Shown: positions 16,677 through 27,814, counted from the first letter of the stretch. The stretch is DNA of 64,000 nt from Metabacillus schmidteae (GCF_903166545.1 NZ_CAESCH010000001.1:2050001-2114000); one strand, 5' to 3'. Notes: generated by a model not told the origin, from the letters alone. Translations and numbers: made by a program.

Positions 16677-16880
16677 AACAGAGTCTTATAGACTCTGTTC
16701 AGTTTGTAGACAAAGTAAAAATCGCTAGCCCTTCAGACTGATTGCTAACGCTTGCTTTCGAGGCACGAAGCCTTGTGAGGAGCGGAGTTACCGGGGTTGG
16801 TAATGAGCACCGCAGCAAGGTGAGTAACGAAGAAAGCGAGCGTTTGTCAACAGTCTGAACAGAGTCTTATAGACTCTGTT
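16677..16880. repeat. Two copies of a 23-bp terminator hairpin flanking an insertion
   Basis: The 23-bp sequence AACAGAGTC-TTATA-GACTCTGTT occurs exactly at 16677-16699 and 16858-16880, directly abutting the element at 16700-16857. The left copy has its T-rich edge on the minus strand and the right copy on the plus strand. Together they look like one bidirectional terminator that was duplicated when the element inserted. It would have served yxcD, whose stop codon touches the right copy. Confidence 0.75.
16700..16857. mobile_element. MITE-like palindromic element (158 bp)
   Basis: The ends are imperfect inverted repeats (CAGTTTGTAGACAAAG and CAGACTGTTGACAAAC, 12 of 16 matching). Internally 16733-16759 pairs with 16832-16858 over 27 nt with few mismatches. 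It is GC-richer than its surroundings, carries no gene, and is bounded by 23-bp direct repeats. This fits a miniature inverted-repeat element moved by a transposase encoded elsewhere. Confidence 0.65.
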
Positions 16881-17170
16881 TATTTTATATAAGCAATAAT
16901 TCCCTCATTATCATCTAAAACAAGTTCAATTGCGGCTGAAAATGGGTCGATGTTCATTTCGTTTTCGAGCCAAAATCTTAATGCTTCGATCATATTAGCG
17001 GTAATTAAAATCTGCTTGCGATCATTAATATAGGCTTCAGCAGAAAAACCATATTCATCATCATACATTAACTCGATTTCAACCTCTTGTGGTTTAATTT
17101 GCCGCTTGTACGCAATGTGTAAGCAGAGTGCATTAACAATGTCTTGTTCAGAAACTTTTATTTGCCCCAT
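16880..17170 (-). CDS. yxcD: YxcD-like DUF2653 protein
   Basis: A 96-aa acidic cytosolic protein matching the YxcD/DUF2653 type (MGQIKVSEQDIVNALCLHIA ... IELVLDDNEGIIAYI). Function unknown. Its start overlaps the end of the upstream membrane protein gene by 13 nt, indicating translational coupling, and its stop abuts the terminator hairpin. Confidence 0.65.
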   Translation of the reverse strand: MGQIKVSEQDIVNALCLHIAYKRQIKPQEVEIELMYDDEYGFSAEAYINDRKQILITANMIEALRFWLENEMNIDPFSAAIELVLDDNEGIIAYIK

Positions 17171-17592
17171 GCTTCTTCTTCCTTATCTTTACGCTTTTTC
17201 ATAAAGTAAGTGAAAGCCTTACGAATAATCATAATCACAACGAAAATAGCAATAACGTTGATGAATAAACCGATAATGGAACCTAAAACTCCAAGATTCG
17301 ATAATAATCCTCCTAGTAATAAACCAGCTAGACCACCTAAAAATAATCCTTTCATGATACCGCCAGTTTTAGACTTTGTTGTTGTGCTTTTTGTTGTAGA
17401 AGATTTTTGTTGTGAATCCTCTTTTTTAAACAAAGAAGGACTATTCGAATTTGTATTTGAATTAAACGATTTTTTTCCTGATTTATAGCCTTTTGCCTGT
17501 ACAGTTGAAACATGGTCTCCTAACATAAAGCCGCCAACAGGTGTGAGAAGTAAAGTTAGTGCTAACAAACTTGAAAATAATTTCTTTAACAT
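17158..17592 (-). CDS. Exported/membrane protein with glycine-zipper segment
   Basis: A 144-aa protein with an N-terminal signal (MLKKLFSSLLALTLLLTPVGGFM) and a Ser/Thr/Lys-rich linker (60-78). A glycine-zipper hydrophobic stretch (GLFLGGLAGLLLGGLLSNLG) and a second membrane helix follow, then a basic C-terminus. The layout is like bacterial Tim44-domain relatives lacking the globular domain. First gene of an operon with yxcD. Confidence 0.65.
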   Translation of the reverse strand: MLKKLFSSLLALTLLLTPVGGFMLGDHVSTVQAKGYKSGKKSFNSNTNSNSPSLFKKEDSQQKSSTTKSTTTKSKTGGIMKGLFLGGLAGLLLGGLLSNLGVLGSIIGLFINVIAIFVVIMIIRKAFTYFMKKRKDKEEEAWGK

Positions 17593-17709
17593 GTGTATGG
17601 TTTCCTCCTAAGTAGTAATAGCATCATTTTTTTGTGATAGTAGTAATACGAATATGATATACGAAGGTTTCATTTTTGAAAAGTTTTTTTAATAGACCTT
17701 CCACTTAAA

Positions 17710-17770
17710 AAAATAGATCATTTTGATTCAGTAGAAGACATAAACTGATTCAAAATGATCCATTTCTTTT
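17710..17770. terminator. Long hairpin terminator
   Basis: AAATAGATCATTTTGATTCAGT (17711-17732) pairs almost perfectly with the sequence at 17744-17765, followed by T-rich sequence on the plus side and TTTTTTAAG on the minus side. It ends the GNAT-like gene. Confidence 0.8.
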
Positions 17771-18289
17771 TTAACGATTTGATACCCATATGATTTCGCC
17801 TGATTTGTCTTCGACATTTACTTTTACATGGAAATCATTTTTCTTGTAAAAATGAGCGAGTCTGTCGACATGATCCCAATCTCTTTCAGCGATATCACCA
17901 GTGATTTTTGGTATGTTTTGTTCAATTGCCAGATCTTTTAAATAATCCATACAGATAGAACCGTAGCCTTTATTTGCGGGGCCTTTTATATCACCAATGT
18001 GAATGGTGCTTTCATCTGCATATGTTGCCTGAATCGAAAAATCCCATATTCCTTTGTAGGATGTTTCACAATCACATAACATAATTTTACATGATTGATC
18101 GTCTTCTGGTGTATATACAATCACAAGCTTTTCATCCTTTGCTTGGTCAACACCTAATACTCTACTTTTTTTCGCTATCTCTTTTAAATTATCTTGTAAG
18201 CGAAACACCTGAAACTCCAGATCCTCTAATTCTTCCTTTAATTCCTCTGGATTGTTAGAACGATGATCGGCTTCAAGCAGTTTATACAT
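17771..18289 (-). CDS. GNAT-like acetyltransferase with N-terminal coiled coil
   Basis: A 172-aa protein. Residues about 8-40 form an acidic coiled coil (NNPEELKEELEDLEFQVFRLQDNLKEI). The C-terminal half resembles a GNAT fold: the stretch GPANKGYGSICMDYLKDLAIEQ corresponds to the acetyl-CoA loop and helix, and DHVDRLAHFYKKNDF to the last motif. The ATG at 18289 is chosen for the AGGAG 8 nt upstream; a GTG at 18307 is possible. Substrate unknown. Confidence 0.65.
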   Translation of the reverse strand: MYKLLEADHRSNNPEELKEELEDLEFQVFRLQDNLKEIAKKSRVLGVDQAKDEKLVIVYTPEDDQSCKIMLCDCETSYKGIWDFSIQATYADESTIHIGDIKGPANKGYGSICMDYLKDLAIEQNIPKITGDIAERDWDHVDRLAHFYKKNDFHVKVNVEDKSGEIIWVSNR

Positions 18290-18451
18290 TTCCTCCACTC
18301 CTCTCACATACCCGTAGATATCCTATCTTTATTCAAAAATCCTATAAGTGCTAATAACAAACAGTGAAATATTATAAAGGGTAATTTGGAAAAAATCAAG
18401 GTATATAAAAGGAGAAAATGAAAAAGAAGCAAGTCTAAATGACTGCCTCTT

Positions 18452-20125
18452 TTATACTTCAATTATTATTGGGAGAATCATTGGCTTTCTTTTCGTGTGT
18501 TTATAGAGGTATTGGCCAAGAGTTTTTCTTATGTTCTGTTTCATCACATTCCACTGATGCACACGTTCCTTTTGAAAATCCTTCATAATTTTTTCGACTT
18601 GACGATTGACATCCCGTAATAATGATTCAGAATCTCTGGCATAAACAAATCCTCTTGAAATCGTGTCCGGGCCGGAAATGATACTTCGATCTGTTTTGTT
18701 AAGTGTAACAACGATCACCAACATTCCATCCTCTGAAAGTTGTTTGCGGTCACGTAAAATAATGTCACCCACATCCCCAACACCTATACCGTCAACATAA
18801 GTATTACCTGCTGTCACCTTTCTTGTTTGTTGTGCTTGCTGATCAGCAATGTCGACAACATCCCCCAAGTTAATAATGAAGGTGTGACCTTTTTCTACTC
18901 CTACAGATTCAGCTAATAGTTGGTGTTGATGCAGCATTCGGTATTCGCCATGGATAGGAATAAAATATTTCGGCATCATCAATGTCAGCATGAGTTTTAG
19001 GTCCTCTTGATATCCATGACCTGACACATGCATACCTGTGGAGCTGCCTGAGCCGTATATGACTATTGCTCCCAAAGAAAATAAATTGTCAATTATACGT
19101 GATACATTTCGTTCGTTTCCTGGAATTGGAGATGCCGCTAAAATGACAGTATCACCAGCGAGTATTTCTGCATCACGGTAATTTGCGCTTGAAAGACGTG
19201 CAAGAGCGGCCATGGGCTCACCTTGACTTCCTGTACAAAGTATCGCCACTTTCTCAGGTTCAAGTTCATGAATTTGCTGAGGTTGGATTAACATTCCCTC
19301 CGGTATATTTAGATATCCGCGCTCCATAGCAACATCTATGACATTGACCATACTTCTACCTAATAATGCCAGCTTTCGGTTTGTTTTGATCGCAGTATCA
19401 ACAACTTGCTGAATCCGGTTTACATTTGATGCAAAAGTAGAAACAATAACCTTACGTCTCGCTTTCATAAAGGCCTCATCCATATGTTCACCAACCATTT
19501 GTTCAGAAGGAGTTAATCCTGATCGCTCTGCATTTGTACTTTCAGATAAGAGGACGAGAACACCTTGTTTACCAATTTCAGCCATTTTGTGAATGTCTGA
19601 ATGTTGGTTATTCACAGGCGTTAAGTCAAACTTGAAATCACCAGTGTGAACTACATTTCCTTCAGGTGTGTGAAACACTATTCCCAAGCAATCTGGAATA
19701 CTGTGATTTGTTTTGAAAAAACTTAGATTTATTTTCTCGAAAGTAATTAGTGACTCAGAATCAATCTGAATTAGTTCTGTGTCTCTTATAAGGTTATGCT
19801 CCATCAGTTTTAATTCAATTAACCCTAATGTGAAACGTGTTCCATATATAGGAACATTTAGTTTTTTTAGAAAGTAAGGGATACCACCGATATGATCTTC
19901 ATGACCATGTGTTACAATAAGAGCTTTAATTTTATCCTTATTTTCTTCTAAATAAGTGAGATCAGGGATAATCAAATCAATTCCTAATAAACTCTCATCA
20001 GGAAATTTCCCTCCACAATCTATGACAAAAATTTCGTTTGAATATTGGACAATATACATATTTTTTCCGATTTCGTTAACTCCGCCTAAGGCGAATATAG
20101 AAAGTTGATCCTTAGTGGTCATCAT
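18452..20125 (-). CDS. Ribonuclease J family protein
   Basis: A 557-aa metallo-beta-lactamase/beta-CASP nuclease. It has HGHEDHIGG (about 73-81), GDFKFDLTPV, STNAERSG and HGEYRMLH, and keeps the full HxHxDH zinc site as in RNase J1. RNase J acts in 5'-3' RNA decay and maturation. B. subtilis has J1 and J2 elsewhere; this copy, 22 nt behind a sortase gene, looks like an extra paralogue. The ATG at 20125 (or 20122) follows AAGGAG; longer frames would overlap the sortase gene. Confidence 0.88.
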   Translation of the reverse strand: MMTTKDQLSIFALGGVNEIGKNMYIVQYSNEIFVIDCGGKFPDESLLGIDLIIPDLTYLEENKDKIKALIVTHGHEDHIGGIPYFLKKLNVPIYGTRFTLGLIELKLMEHNLIRDTELIQIDSESLITFEKINLSFFKTNHSIPDCLGIVFHTPEGNVVHTGDFKFDLTPVNNQHSDIHKMAEIGKQGVLVLLSESTNAERSGLTPSEQMVGEHMDEAFMKARRKVIVSTFASNVNRIQQVVDTAIKTNRKLALLGRSMVNVIDVAMERGYLNIPEGMLIQPQQIHELEPEKVAILCTGSQGEPMAALARLSSANYRDAEILAGDTVILAASPIPGNERNVSRIIDNLFSLGAIVIYGSGSSTGMHVSGHGYQEDLKLMLTLMMPKYFIPIHGEYRMLHQHQLLAESVGVEKGHTFIINLGDVVDIADQQAQQTRKVTAGNTYVDGIGVGDVGDIILRDRKQLSEDGMLVIVVTLNKTDRSIISGPDTISRGFVYARDSESLLRDVNRQVEKIMKDFQKERVHQWNVMKQNIRKTLGQYLYKHTKRKPMILPIIIEV

Positions 20126-20147
20126 ATGAACTCCTTTAGAATAATTT

Positions 20148-20774
20148 TTATAGGTCATTTGAAATTTCATTCTCTGGTGGTTCAATCTTTGGCTTTATTA
20201 GTAGTTGTGCCTCTATAATATATCGTTGCGGCGCAGGACCGATAAAGGTAAAAGGATAACAAGTTGTAAGAGTTAATGTCCTCGTTGGTTTTGGGACAAT
20301 AACAGTTTTGTCATCCTTGTCAACGATTCGGATTTTCTTGATTTTATAAATAAATGTTTTATTATTAAGGGTTACGATTAAGGAATCTCCAATATTTAAG
20401 CGATCAAGTCCTTGAAAAAAAGTATCACGGTGACCAGCTAATACTGCATTACTTTGTTGACCGGGTAAAGGTGTGGAAGGAATATGACCAATTCCTTTTT
20501 TTAATGTTTCTTCTTCTACTCCTTCGAAAATTGGTAGAGTTTTCTCAAGTTTAGGAATAGAAAGAATACCAATTCTTTCTCCTTCTTGAATAGGGACAGA
20601 GGTCATGGTATGTAATGCTTCACCTGTCTTGGGTGTTGAATAGGGTGCATTAACCTCTACCTCTAAATCAGTAGTAAGAGAAACATTTGCTAACCAATAG
20701 GATTGATAGATAATGAAAAAACTGCCAACAGTTATAAGTAAATAGGATAGGATTGAAATAAAACGGGTGATCAT
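20148..20774 (-). CDS. srtD: Class D sortase
   Basis: A 208-aa membrane-anchored transpeptidase that links surface proteins to the cell wall. An N-terminal helix (about 5-28) is followed by the sortase barrel with His115 (AGHRDTFF), Cys172 (LTLTTCYPF) and Arg184 (PQRY). LTTC and overall length fit class D. The gene starts at the base following the stop of the upstream LPDTA protein, the likely substrate. Class D sortases prefer LPxTA signals, agreeing with that neighbour. Confidence 0.92.
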   Translation of the reverse strand: MITRFISILSYLLITVGSFFIIYQSYWLANVSLTTDLEVEVNAPYSTPKTGEALHTMTSVPIQEGERIGILSIPKLEKTLPIFEGVEEETLKKGIGHIPSTPLPGQQSNAVLAGHRDTFFQGLDRLNIGDSLIVTLNNKTFIYKIKKIRIVDKDDKTVIVPKPTRTLTLTTCYPFTFIGPAPQRYIIEAQLLIKPKIEPPENEISNDL

Positions 20775-21731
20775 TTACTTCACCTGTCTGACTTTTTTTG
20801 AATACAAGAAACCAACAACACCGATTCCCAGCATAATGAAACCGATTAACAAGTTTATCCAAGTAGAAGACGCAGTATCTGGTAGTCGATTATGCAGCAT
20901 ATTGGTTAATTCCCCTGCTAAATCTCCTAACTCAGCAAATTCAATCCCTGATTCAATAAAAAATTCTGAACTAAGCATATCTTCAGATAATCGCATATCT
21001 AAAATAAGATCACCTTGAAGACTATAGAGAGCGATGAGCAGGTTATTATTGTACAATTCGTCCATATTTATTAATTGCTTAAAAGTTACTATAGTTTCCA
21101 CGTTGTTGTTATCTATTAGCGTAAATTGTGCTTTAAGATTCAAAGCTTCCATGATTTCTTGAAAGATGCTAATCAATTCATCTTGCTGTGCTTCTGATAA
21201 TTCTGCCATATCGTCCATCATTAAGTAAGGATCTAAGCGTGACATAATATTTTCCATCTGTTGTTCCATCTTTTTCTCATCTAGCTCCATAAAATGGGTA
21301 AACAGAGCATCTACTTCTTCCTCAGTTAGGCCTATTAAAGATAAAAATTCCTCGATTTCAGCCATTTCACCTTCATGATCTAAGTAAAAATTTAAGGCAA
21401 CATCCAGATCTTCTATAAAGTAATAATCCTCAAGTGTTTCACCGAATTCTGCCAATACAAGATCCATTTCTTGTCTAGTGATCTCGTATTGTTGTAAAAG
21501 TCCTGCCAAATTTTCTGGAGTAATTGGTGTCCCAAGGACCATGCGTAAATCTTCACCAGTTTCAAAATCATCAAGGGTTAACTCGTAATAGTCAAGGTAC
21601 TCAATCAGTTGTTGCTCTGTCCAATTAATTTCAGTGAGAATTTGGTTTACTTCTTGTTGTGGTGGTGCGGCTTTTACTGATTGATATCCAAAACTAAGAA
21701 AGATGATAAAAACCATCAAAAATTTTTTCAT
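20775..21731 (-). CDS. Processed acidic surface protein with LPDTA sorting signal
   Basis: A 318-aa exported protein with a signal peptide (MKKFLMVFIIFLSFGYQSVKA), a very acidic helical body and a C-terminal cell-wall sorting signal. The signal is LPDTA (283-287), a hydrophobic helix and then KKVRQVK. The body holds loosely repeated units (YELTLDDFETGEDL, FGETLEDYYFIEDL). It matches the 'processed acidic surface protein' family that occurs beside class D sortases in Bacillus. ATG 21731 follows GGAGGG by 8 nt. Function of the anchored protein is unknown. Confidence 0.85.
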   Translation of the reverse strand: MKKFLMVFIIFLSFGYQSVKAAPPQQEVNQILTEINWTEQQLIEYLDYYELTLDDFETGEDLRMVLGTPITPENLAGLLQQYEITRQEMDLVLAEFGETLEDYYFIEDLDVALNFYLDHEGEMAEIEEFLSLIGLTEEEVDALFTHFMELDEKKMEQQMENIMSRLDPYLMMDDMAELSEAQQDELISIFQEIMEALNLKAQFTLIDNNNVETIVTFKQLINMDELYNNNLLIALYSLQGDLILDMRLSEDMLSSEFFIESGIEFAELGDLAGELTNMLHNRLPDTASSTWINLLIGFIMLGIGVVGFLYSKKVRQVK

Positions 21732-21890
21732 ATAATTTCCCTCCAACTATAGATAATGGTAGTATGTGTTAGCCTTGAACGGATCTATTCATAAAATAGG
21801 AATAATTGTAAAGGAATTACAATCATGAGTATGTTTTTCCATTTTTGACAAAGGATAATTCTAAGATAGATCAAGTGGGGAGTTTCAACT

Positions 21891-23222
21891 ATGAATAGAT
21901 CTAAAGAAAAAATCAAAGCACAAATAAAAAATGAATTTCATGGTTCTCCTGATTTGGTGGACCAAAAACTTGAAGCATATGGAAATGTATGTGAATTATG
22001 TTATATAAGCAGTGTTAGTGATAGTGAAAAAATTCAAAGGGATCTTTATATACCTTTCTTTGAATTAAGACATAAAGAGGGGTATGAAAACCACTTATTA
22101 TCTCTTGCTGGAATACGACAAGTGGAGGAAAAGGACCAGCCTGAGGAACTTTTATTAAGAGGGTCAGTCCTAATTTTTTTTAACAATCTTATTTTAAGGC
22201 TTGATGTTAAGGGATTTGTAAACAAATCGATACCGGACACATCTATTGAAACTACTATACAAGGGCCGCAAACAGGTTTAAGTGAAGACTTGGAAACCAA
22301 TCTAAATATTATTAGGCATAGATATCATCAATCATCTCTCACTATTGAAGATAGAGTAGTTGGTAATAAATCCCAGTCGGGACTAAAGCTTCTTTACGAC
22401 GCAAAAGTAGTAGATGGTGAAGTTTTGAAAGAACTATATGAAAGACTGTCTGAAATTGATAAAGATGTTATTCAATCTGTTTCACAATTATCAAGATTAA
22501 TAACAAGTCATAAGTCTTTTTTGTTTCCGACTATTGTTATCACTGAACGCCCGGACCGTATATCTGATAACCTATCGAAAGGTAAGGTTATTGTCATCAT
22601 GGAAGGTACGCGATTTGCACTAGTTTTACCGTCTGTTTTCTATGATTTTATGAGTTCAATGGATGATCTTTACCTACCTTCCTGGGTTGCAAAATTTTTA
22701 GTTATTCTACGATATTTGGGGTTAGGAACAGCACTTCTTTTACCGGCAATTTATGTTGGAATAACAGCTTTTAATCCAGAACTTTTCCGAGTGCAACTGG
22801 CTTTATCAATTGCAGGGAGTAGAATGTCTGTTCCATATCCAGCCTATATGGAAGTGTTATTTATGCTCATTATGATGGAACTACTAACAGAAGCTAGTAT
22901 TCGTTTACCTAAAGCAATCGGTCCAACAGCTACAACTGTTGGTGGACTTATTTTAGGACAGGCGGCAACAGAGGCGGGATTGGTAAGTAATATTATGATT
23001 ATCATTGTGTCTGCAGTTGCTATTTCTAACTTCGTCATTCCTATTAATGAAATGGGCTTTGCGATGAGAGTTACAAAGTATCTGCTTCTGGCTGTTGCAA
23101 CCTTAAGTGGCTTAATAGGTGTAATAATTGGTTTAATAGGGATTATTTATTATTTGGTAAGTTTAAATAGCTTTGGAAGACCTTATCTAGCATTTTTTAA
23201 TGGGGAACAGTCTAAAAAATAA
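21891..23222 (+). CDS. Spore germination receptor A subunit (GerA family)
   Basis: A subunit of a germinant receptor in the spore inner membrane. The 443-aa protein has a soluble N-terminal half (1-235) with the GerA motifs LPSVFYDFMSSMDDLY and SIAGSRMSVPYP. At least five membrane helices follow, with RLPKAIGPTATTVGGLILGQAATEAG. It is shorter than the usual 480-540 aa, mostly at the N-terminus and tail. GGGGAG precedes the ATG. It forms a gerA-gerB-gerC operon; germinant unknown. Confidence 0.9.
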   Translation: MNRSKEKIKAQIKNEFHGSPDLVDQKLEAYGNVCELCYISSVSDSEKIQRDLYIPFFELRHKEGYENHLLSLAGIRQVEEKDQPEELLLRGSVLIFFNNLILRLDVKGFVNKSIPDTSIETTIQGPQTGLSEDLETNLNIIRHRYHQSSLTIEDRVVGNKSQSGLKLLYDAKVVDGEVLKELYERLSEIDKDVIQSVSQLSRLITSHKSFLFPTIVITERPDRISDNLSKGKVIVIMEGTRFALVLPSVFYDFMSSMDDLYLPSWVAKFLVILRYLGLGTALLLPAIYVGITAFNPELFRVQLALSIAGSRMSVPYPAYMEVLFMLIMMELLTEASIRLPKAIGPTATTVGGLILGQAATEAGLVSNIMIIIVSAVAISNFVIPINEMGFAMRVTKYLLLAVATLSGLIGVIIGLIGIIYYLVSLNSFGRPYLAFFNGEQSKK

Positions 23223-23267
23223 ACCTTTCAATTTGGGTAAGATTTGACACAGATTAGGAAGTTGATA

Positions 23268-24365
23268 ATGTCAAAAAGATTATTGTACGCAATGCTAATT
23301 TTGAATATGTTAACAAACATTGTGGCATATGTGCCGACGGTGTTAATCGAAAATCGAAGTGAAGGTTCTTTGCTAGGGATTTTGTTGGCTTTTCTGATTG
23401 GAATGTTCATTATTTACTTCTTCACAAAATATATGAGCGAATTTCCTGGGCAGGGAATACCAGAAATTCTTGAAAAATTCACACCGAAATGGTTTAGGAC
23501 ATTTTATTTGCTTTTTCAGGGGATTTTATGGTTTATGGCAGGTTTTGTTACGCTCATTGCATTTACACACATATCAAAACAATATATTAATCCTGAAATG
23601 GATGAGCTTGTCACTATTCTTTTATTCTTGGTTGTTATTTTTTTTGGAGCATCAAGGGATTCAAAAAAGGTGTTATATTCAATAGAAATAATCTTATTAA
23701 TAAACCTCCCCTTTATTGCTTTTGTCATTTTTAAATCATATACAAACCAAGAAATTATATGGGACTCTATGCGTGTAGCCTTAACATATTATCATGAAAT
23801 GCCTAGTTTTGAGACAATCTCCACAGCAACTTTTGTTTATACTGGCTATGCGAATCTTGTTATTTTTAATCGATATTTCAAAGAGGTGAAAGTTGGCTTT
23901 TTTTCGATCATCATTATAGGTCTTCTTGGTTTTTTCACCTTAATAACAACCTTTTTTATCCCAATCGGTGTACACGGGTTTGATGGTGTAGGGTCTTACA
24001 CATTTCCGTGGATTGCAACAACTGAAGGTTTAAGGATTGAACTTGGTTTTATTGAACGTGTTAGTTTTCTGTTCTTAGCATTATACATCAATGTATCGAT
24101 TGCAAGCGTAACGATGCATTGGCATGTAGGGATGAAACAATTAGAAGCTATTCTTCCTATCATAAAGAGAAAGGACAAAGAAATAACGCCAATAATAATT
24201 TTAGGCATTTTTTCTTTATTAGGAATGGTGAGTTTAAACCTGCTTGATGTTGAGATTATTGGTAGTGTAGCGAAGGTGTGGATGATTATTTTATTACCCG
24301 CCCAATTAATAGGTATTGTTGTGCTAAAAGTAATTTTAAAAAGAAGGGACAAGCTGGAAAAATGA
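23268..24365 (+). CDS. Spore germination receptor B subunit (GerB family)
   Basis: A 365-aa polytopic membrane protein of the APC-type spore permease family (about ten helices), the putative ligand-binding subunit of the receptor. The ATG at 23268 follows AGGAAG; a TTG 24 nt upstream is less likely. It overlaps the gerC start by ATGA. Family call from length, hydrophobicity and position in the A-B-C order. Confidence 0.88.
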   Translation: MSKRLLYAMLILNMLTNIVAYVPTVLIENRSEGSLLGILLAFLIGMFIIYFFTKYMSEFPGQGIPEILEKFTPKWFRTFYLLFQGILWFMAGFVTLIAFTHISKQYINPEMDELVTILLFLVVIFFGASRDSKKVLYSIEIILLINLPFIAFVIFKSYTNQEIIWDSMRVALTYYHEMPSFETISTATFVYTGYANLVIFNRYFKEVKVGFFSIIIIGLLGFFTLITTFFIPIGVHGFDGVGSYTFPWIATTEGLRIELGFIERVSFLFLALYINVSIASVTMHWHVGMKQLEAILPIIKRKDKEITPIIILGIFSLLGMVSLNLLDVEIIGSVAKVWMIILLPAQLIGIVVLKVILKRRDKLEK

Positions 24366-25474
24366 AAAGATGTATATTTTTGTTCCTGTTATGTTCTATG
24401 TTCTTTTTATCAAGTTGTGGCTACAAAGACATTGACAAGAGATATTTTGTTGTTTCAATAGGTGTAGACAAGGGTCGGAATGATATGTATGATATTTCCT
24501 TAAAATTAGCAGTTCCAAGTAGCGATATAAAGACAGGAAGCAATGAATCAGAGATTCTCACTGAATCAGCGCAAACGATATCTGAAGCTGTTCGGATAAT
24601 AAAAGCAAAGGTAGATAAGGAGCTGGACTTTGGACATGCCAAAATGATTATTTTTGGAGATGAGCTAGTAAAAGAAGATATAACAAATATAGTAGATTGG
24701 TTTAGCAGGAGAAGAGATATACAGGCAATTGCATGGACAGCAATTGGTCGTCCAAGCGCATTAAAGATACTTGAAGCAAAGCCTATGGGTGAAAGACTGC
24801 CTTCCAATTCGTTATTTTTAACTTTTGGCAACGCGGGAACAGAAACACCGTATATCAGTTCTGTTTATTTATATAAATTAATGTCTCTCAAGTCTGAAAG
24901 AGGAATTGATCCTATATTACCAATTATTGAAGCAGACGACCAGGATTATTCAACAAATCAGTTAGCAGTATTTTCTAGCTTAAAGCATGCTCTCACACTA
25001 GATGATGAGCAAACAAAATATTTTAATATTATCAAAAATAACTCCTCAAAAACGGAGGTTAAAGTTGAAGGAGAAAATAATGCACCATATTTTGTTTTTT
25101 CGACAGATAAAGTTCGAACAACCTATCGAATTGAGGAAAAGAACACTAAAGTCAACATCTTAATGAATATAAAAATCAGTGGAGTAGTTGAAGAGGCTTT
25201 TGATGTATTGCAGGATGAGAAGAAAAGGGAATATGAAAAGGACATCGAACTTGAAGTTTCGGATCACATAAAAAATTTGTTGAAATTATTTCAAAAGGAA
25301 AACGTTGATCCAGTTGGATTTGGACTTAGATACCGTGGATTACATACAGGTAATGAATCAACAAAAATAAATGAATGGAATTCCATCTATAAATCAGTTA
25401 ATTTTAAGGTGACAACTCAAGTGGAAATGAAAAATGTTGGCATTATTAAGGATCAGGATGGATATCCAGAATAG
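24362..25474 (+). CDS. Spore germination receptor C subunit (GerC lipoprotein)
   Basis: A 370-aa lipoprotein (signal MKRCIFLFLLCSMFFLSSC, lipidated by Lgt). GerC features follow: GYKDIDKRYFVVSIGVDKG, AKMIIFGDE, SRRRDIQAIAWTAIG and a C-terminal domain ending near residue 365. ATG 24362 overlaps the gerB stop; the long in-frame extension upstream lies inside gerB. Confidence 0.9.
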   Translation: MKRCIFLFLLCSMFFLSSCGYKDIDKRYFVVSIGVDKGRNDMYDISLKLAVPSSDIKTGSNESEILTESAQTISEAVRIIKAKVDKELDFGHAKMIIFGDELVKEDITNIVDWFSRRRDIQAIAWTAIGRPSALKILEAKPMGERLPSNSLFLTFGNAGTETPYISSVYLYKLMSLKSERGIDPILPIIEADDQDYSTNQLAVFSSLKHALTLDDEQTKYFNIIKNNSSKTEVKVEGENNAPYFVFSTDKVRTTYRIEEKNTKVNILMNIKISGVVEEAFDVLQDEKKREYEKDIELEVSDHIKNLLKLFQKENVDPVGFGLRYRGLHTGNESTKINEWNSIYKSVNFKVTTQVEMKNVGIIKDQDGYPE

Positions 25475-25553
25475 ATATATAATATAAGATAGGAATGGAC
25501 AACTTTCTTATCTCTTCACTTTTTCATATGAAGAAATAAGAGGCAAGGAGGAG

Positions 25554-25973
25554 ATGAAAAAGTTGATTCATGTAGGCATGGTAAAGCCCCATCATGCACA
25601 TTTTTTTGCCGCAAAAACATCTGAATCAAAAGATCATTACCATCTAATTAAGGGCTTCACTTTAACAGTAAATGGAAATAGCCTTGATCGTCATCAGCAT
25701 TTTATTAGAGGTGTGACAATGACTGCTAACAAACATTATCACCGCTTCTATGGAGAAACTGGTCCTGCTATTCCATTAGAAAATGGTGGTCACTATCATT
25801 TGTTTGAAACCCGTACTTATTATAACTATGATGAGGCTGTTTTGTCACAGTTTGGGGGTGTGATGTATGGGGATGGTGAGCGTCCAAAGCATGATCACAC
25901 GTTTTCTGGAAGAACACATGGTATAGTTGGAGAGGATCCGTTTCTTAATCATTCCTTGATATTCTGTAAATGA
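25554..25973 (+). CDS. YmaF-like histidine-rich protein
   Basis: A 139-aa protein with regularly spaced His pairs (HHAHFF, DHYHLI, RHQHFI, KHYHRF, GHYHLF, KHDHTF). This is the pattern of the YmaF family, and each HxH could bind metal. Function not established. It lies 79 nt after the ger operon. The start is uncertain: AAGGAGG lies only 2 nt before ATG 25554 and 12 nt before TTG 25563. Confidence 0.8.
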   Translation: MKKLIHVGMVKPHHAHFFAAKTSESKDHYHLIKGFTLTVNGNSLDRHQHFIRGVTMTANKHYHRFYGETGPAIPLENGGHYHLFETRTYYNYDEAVLSQFGGVMYGDGERPKHDHTFSGRTHGIVGEDPFLNHSLIFCK

Positions 25974-25974
25974 A

Positions 25975-26011
25975 GAAAAAAAGAGGGATTTATCATGGTA
26001 GATAAATCCCT
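25975..26011 (-). terminator. Intrinsic terminator of thiC
   Basis: AGGGATTTATC pairs with GATAAATCCCT (25984-25994 with 26001-26011). The minus-strand side continues with CTTTTTTTC. Confidence 0.88.
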
Positions 26012-26017
26012 GAAGTA

Positions 26018-27769
<1,752 letters not shown>

Positions 27770-27814
27770 CTAATCTCCTCCTAGAATATTAGTTATGTGA
27801 TCACAACGGAAGGA

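Noticed and set aside
16900..17600. A prophage or transposase gene near the palindromic element
   Set aside because: Only small housekeeping-type genes are present; the element has no coding capacity.
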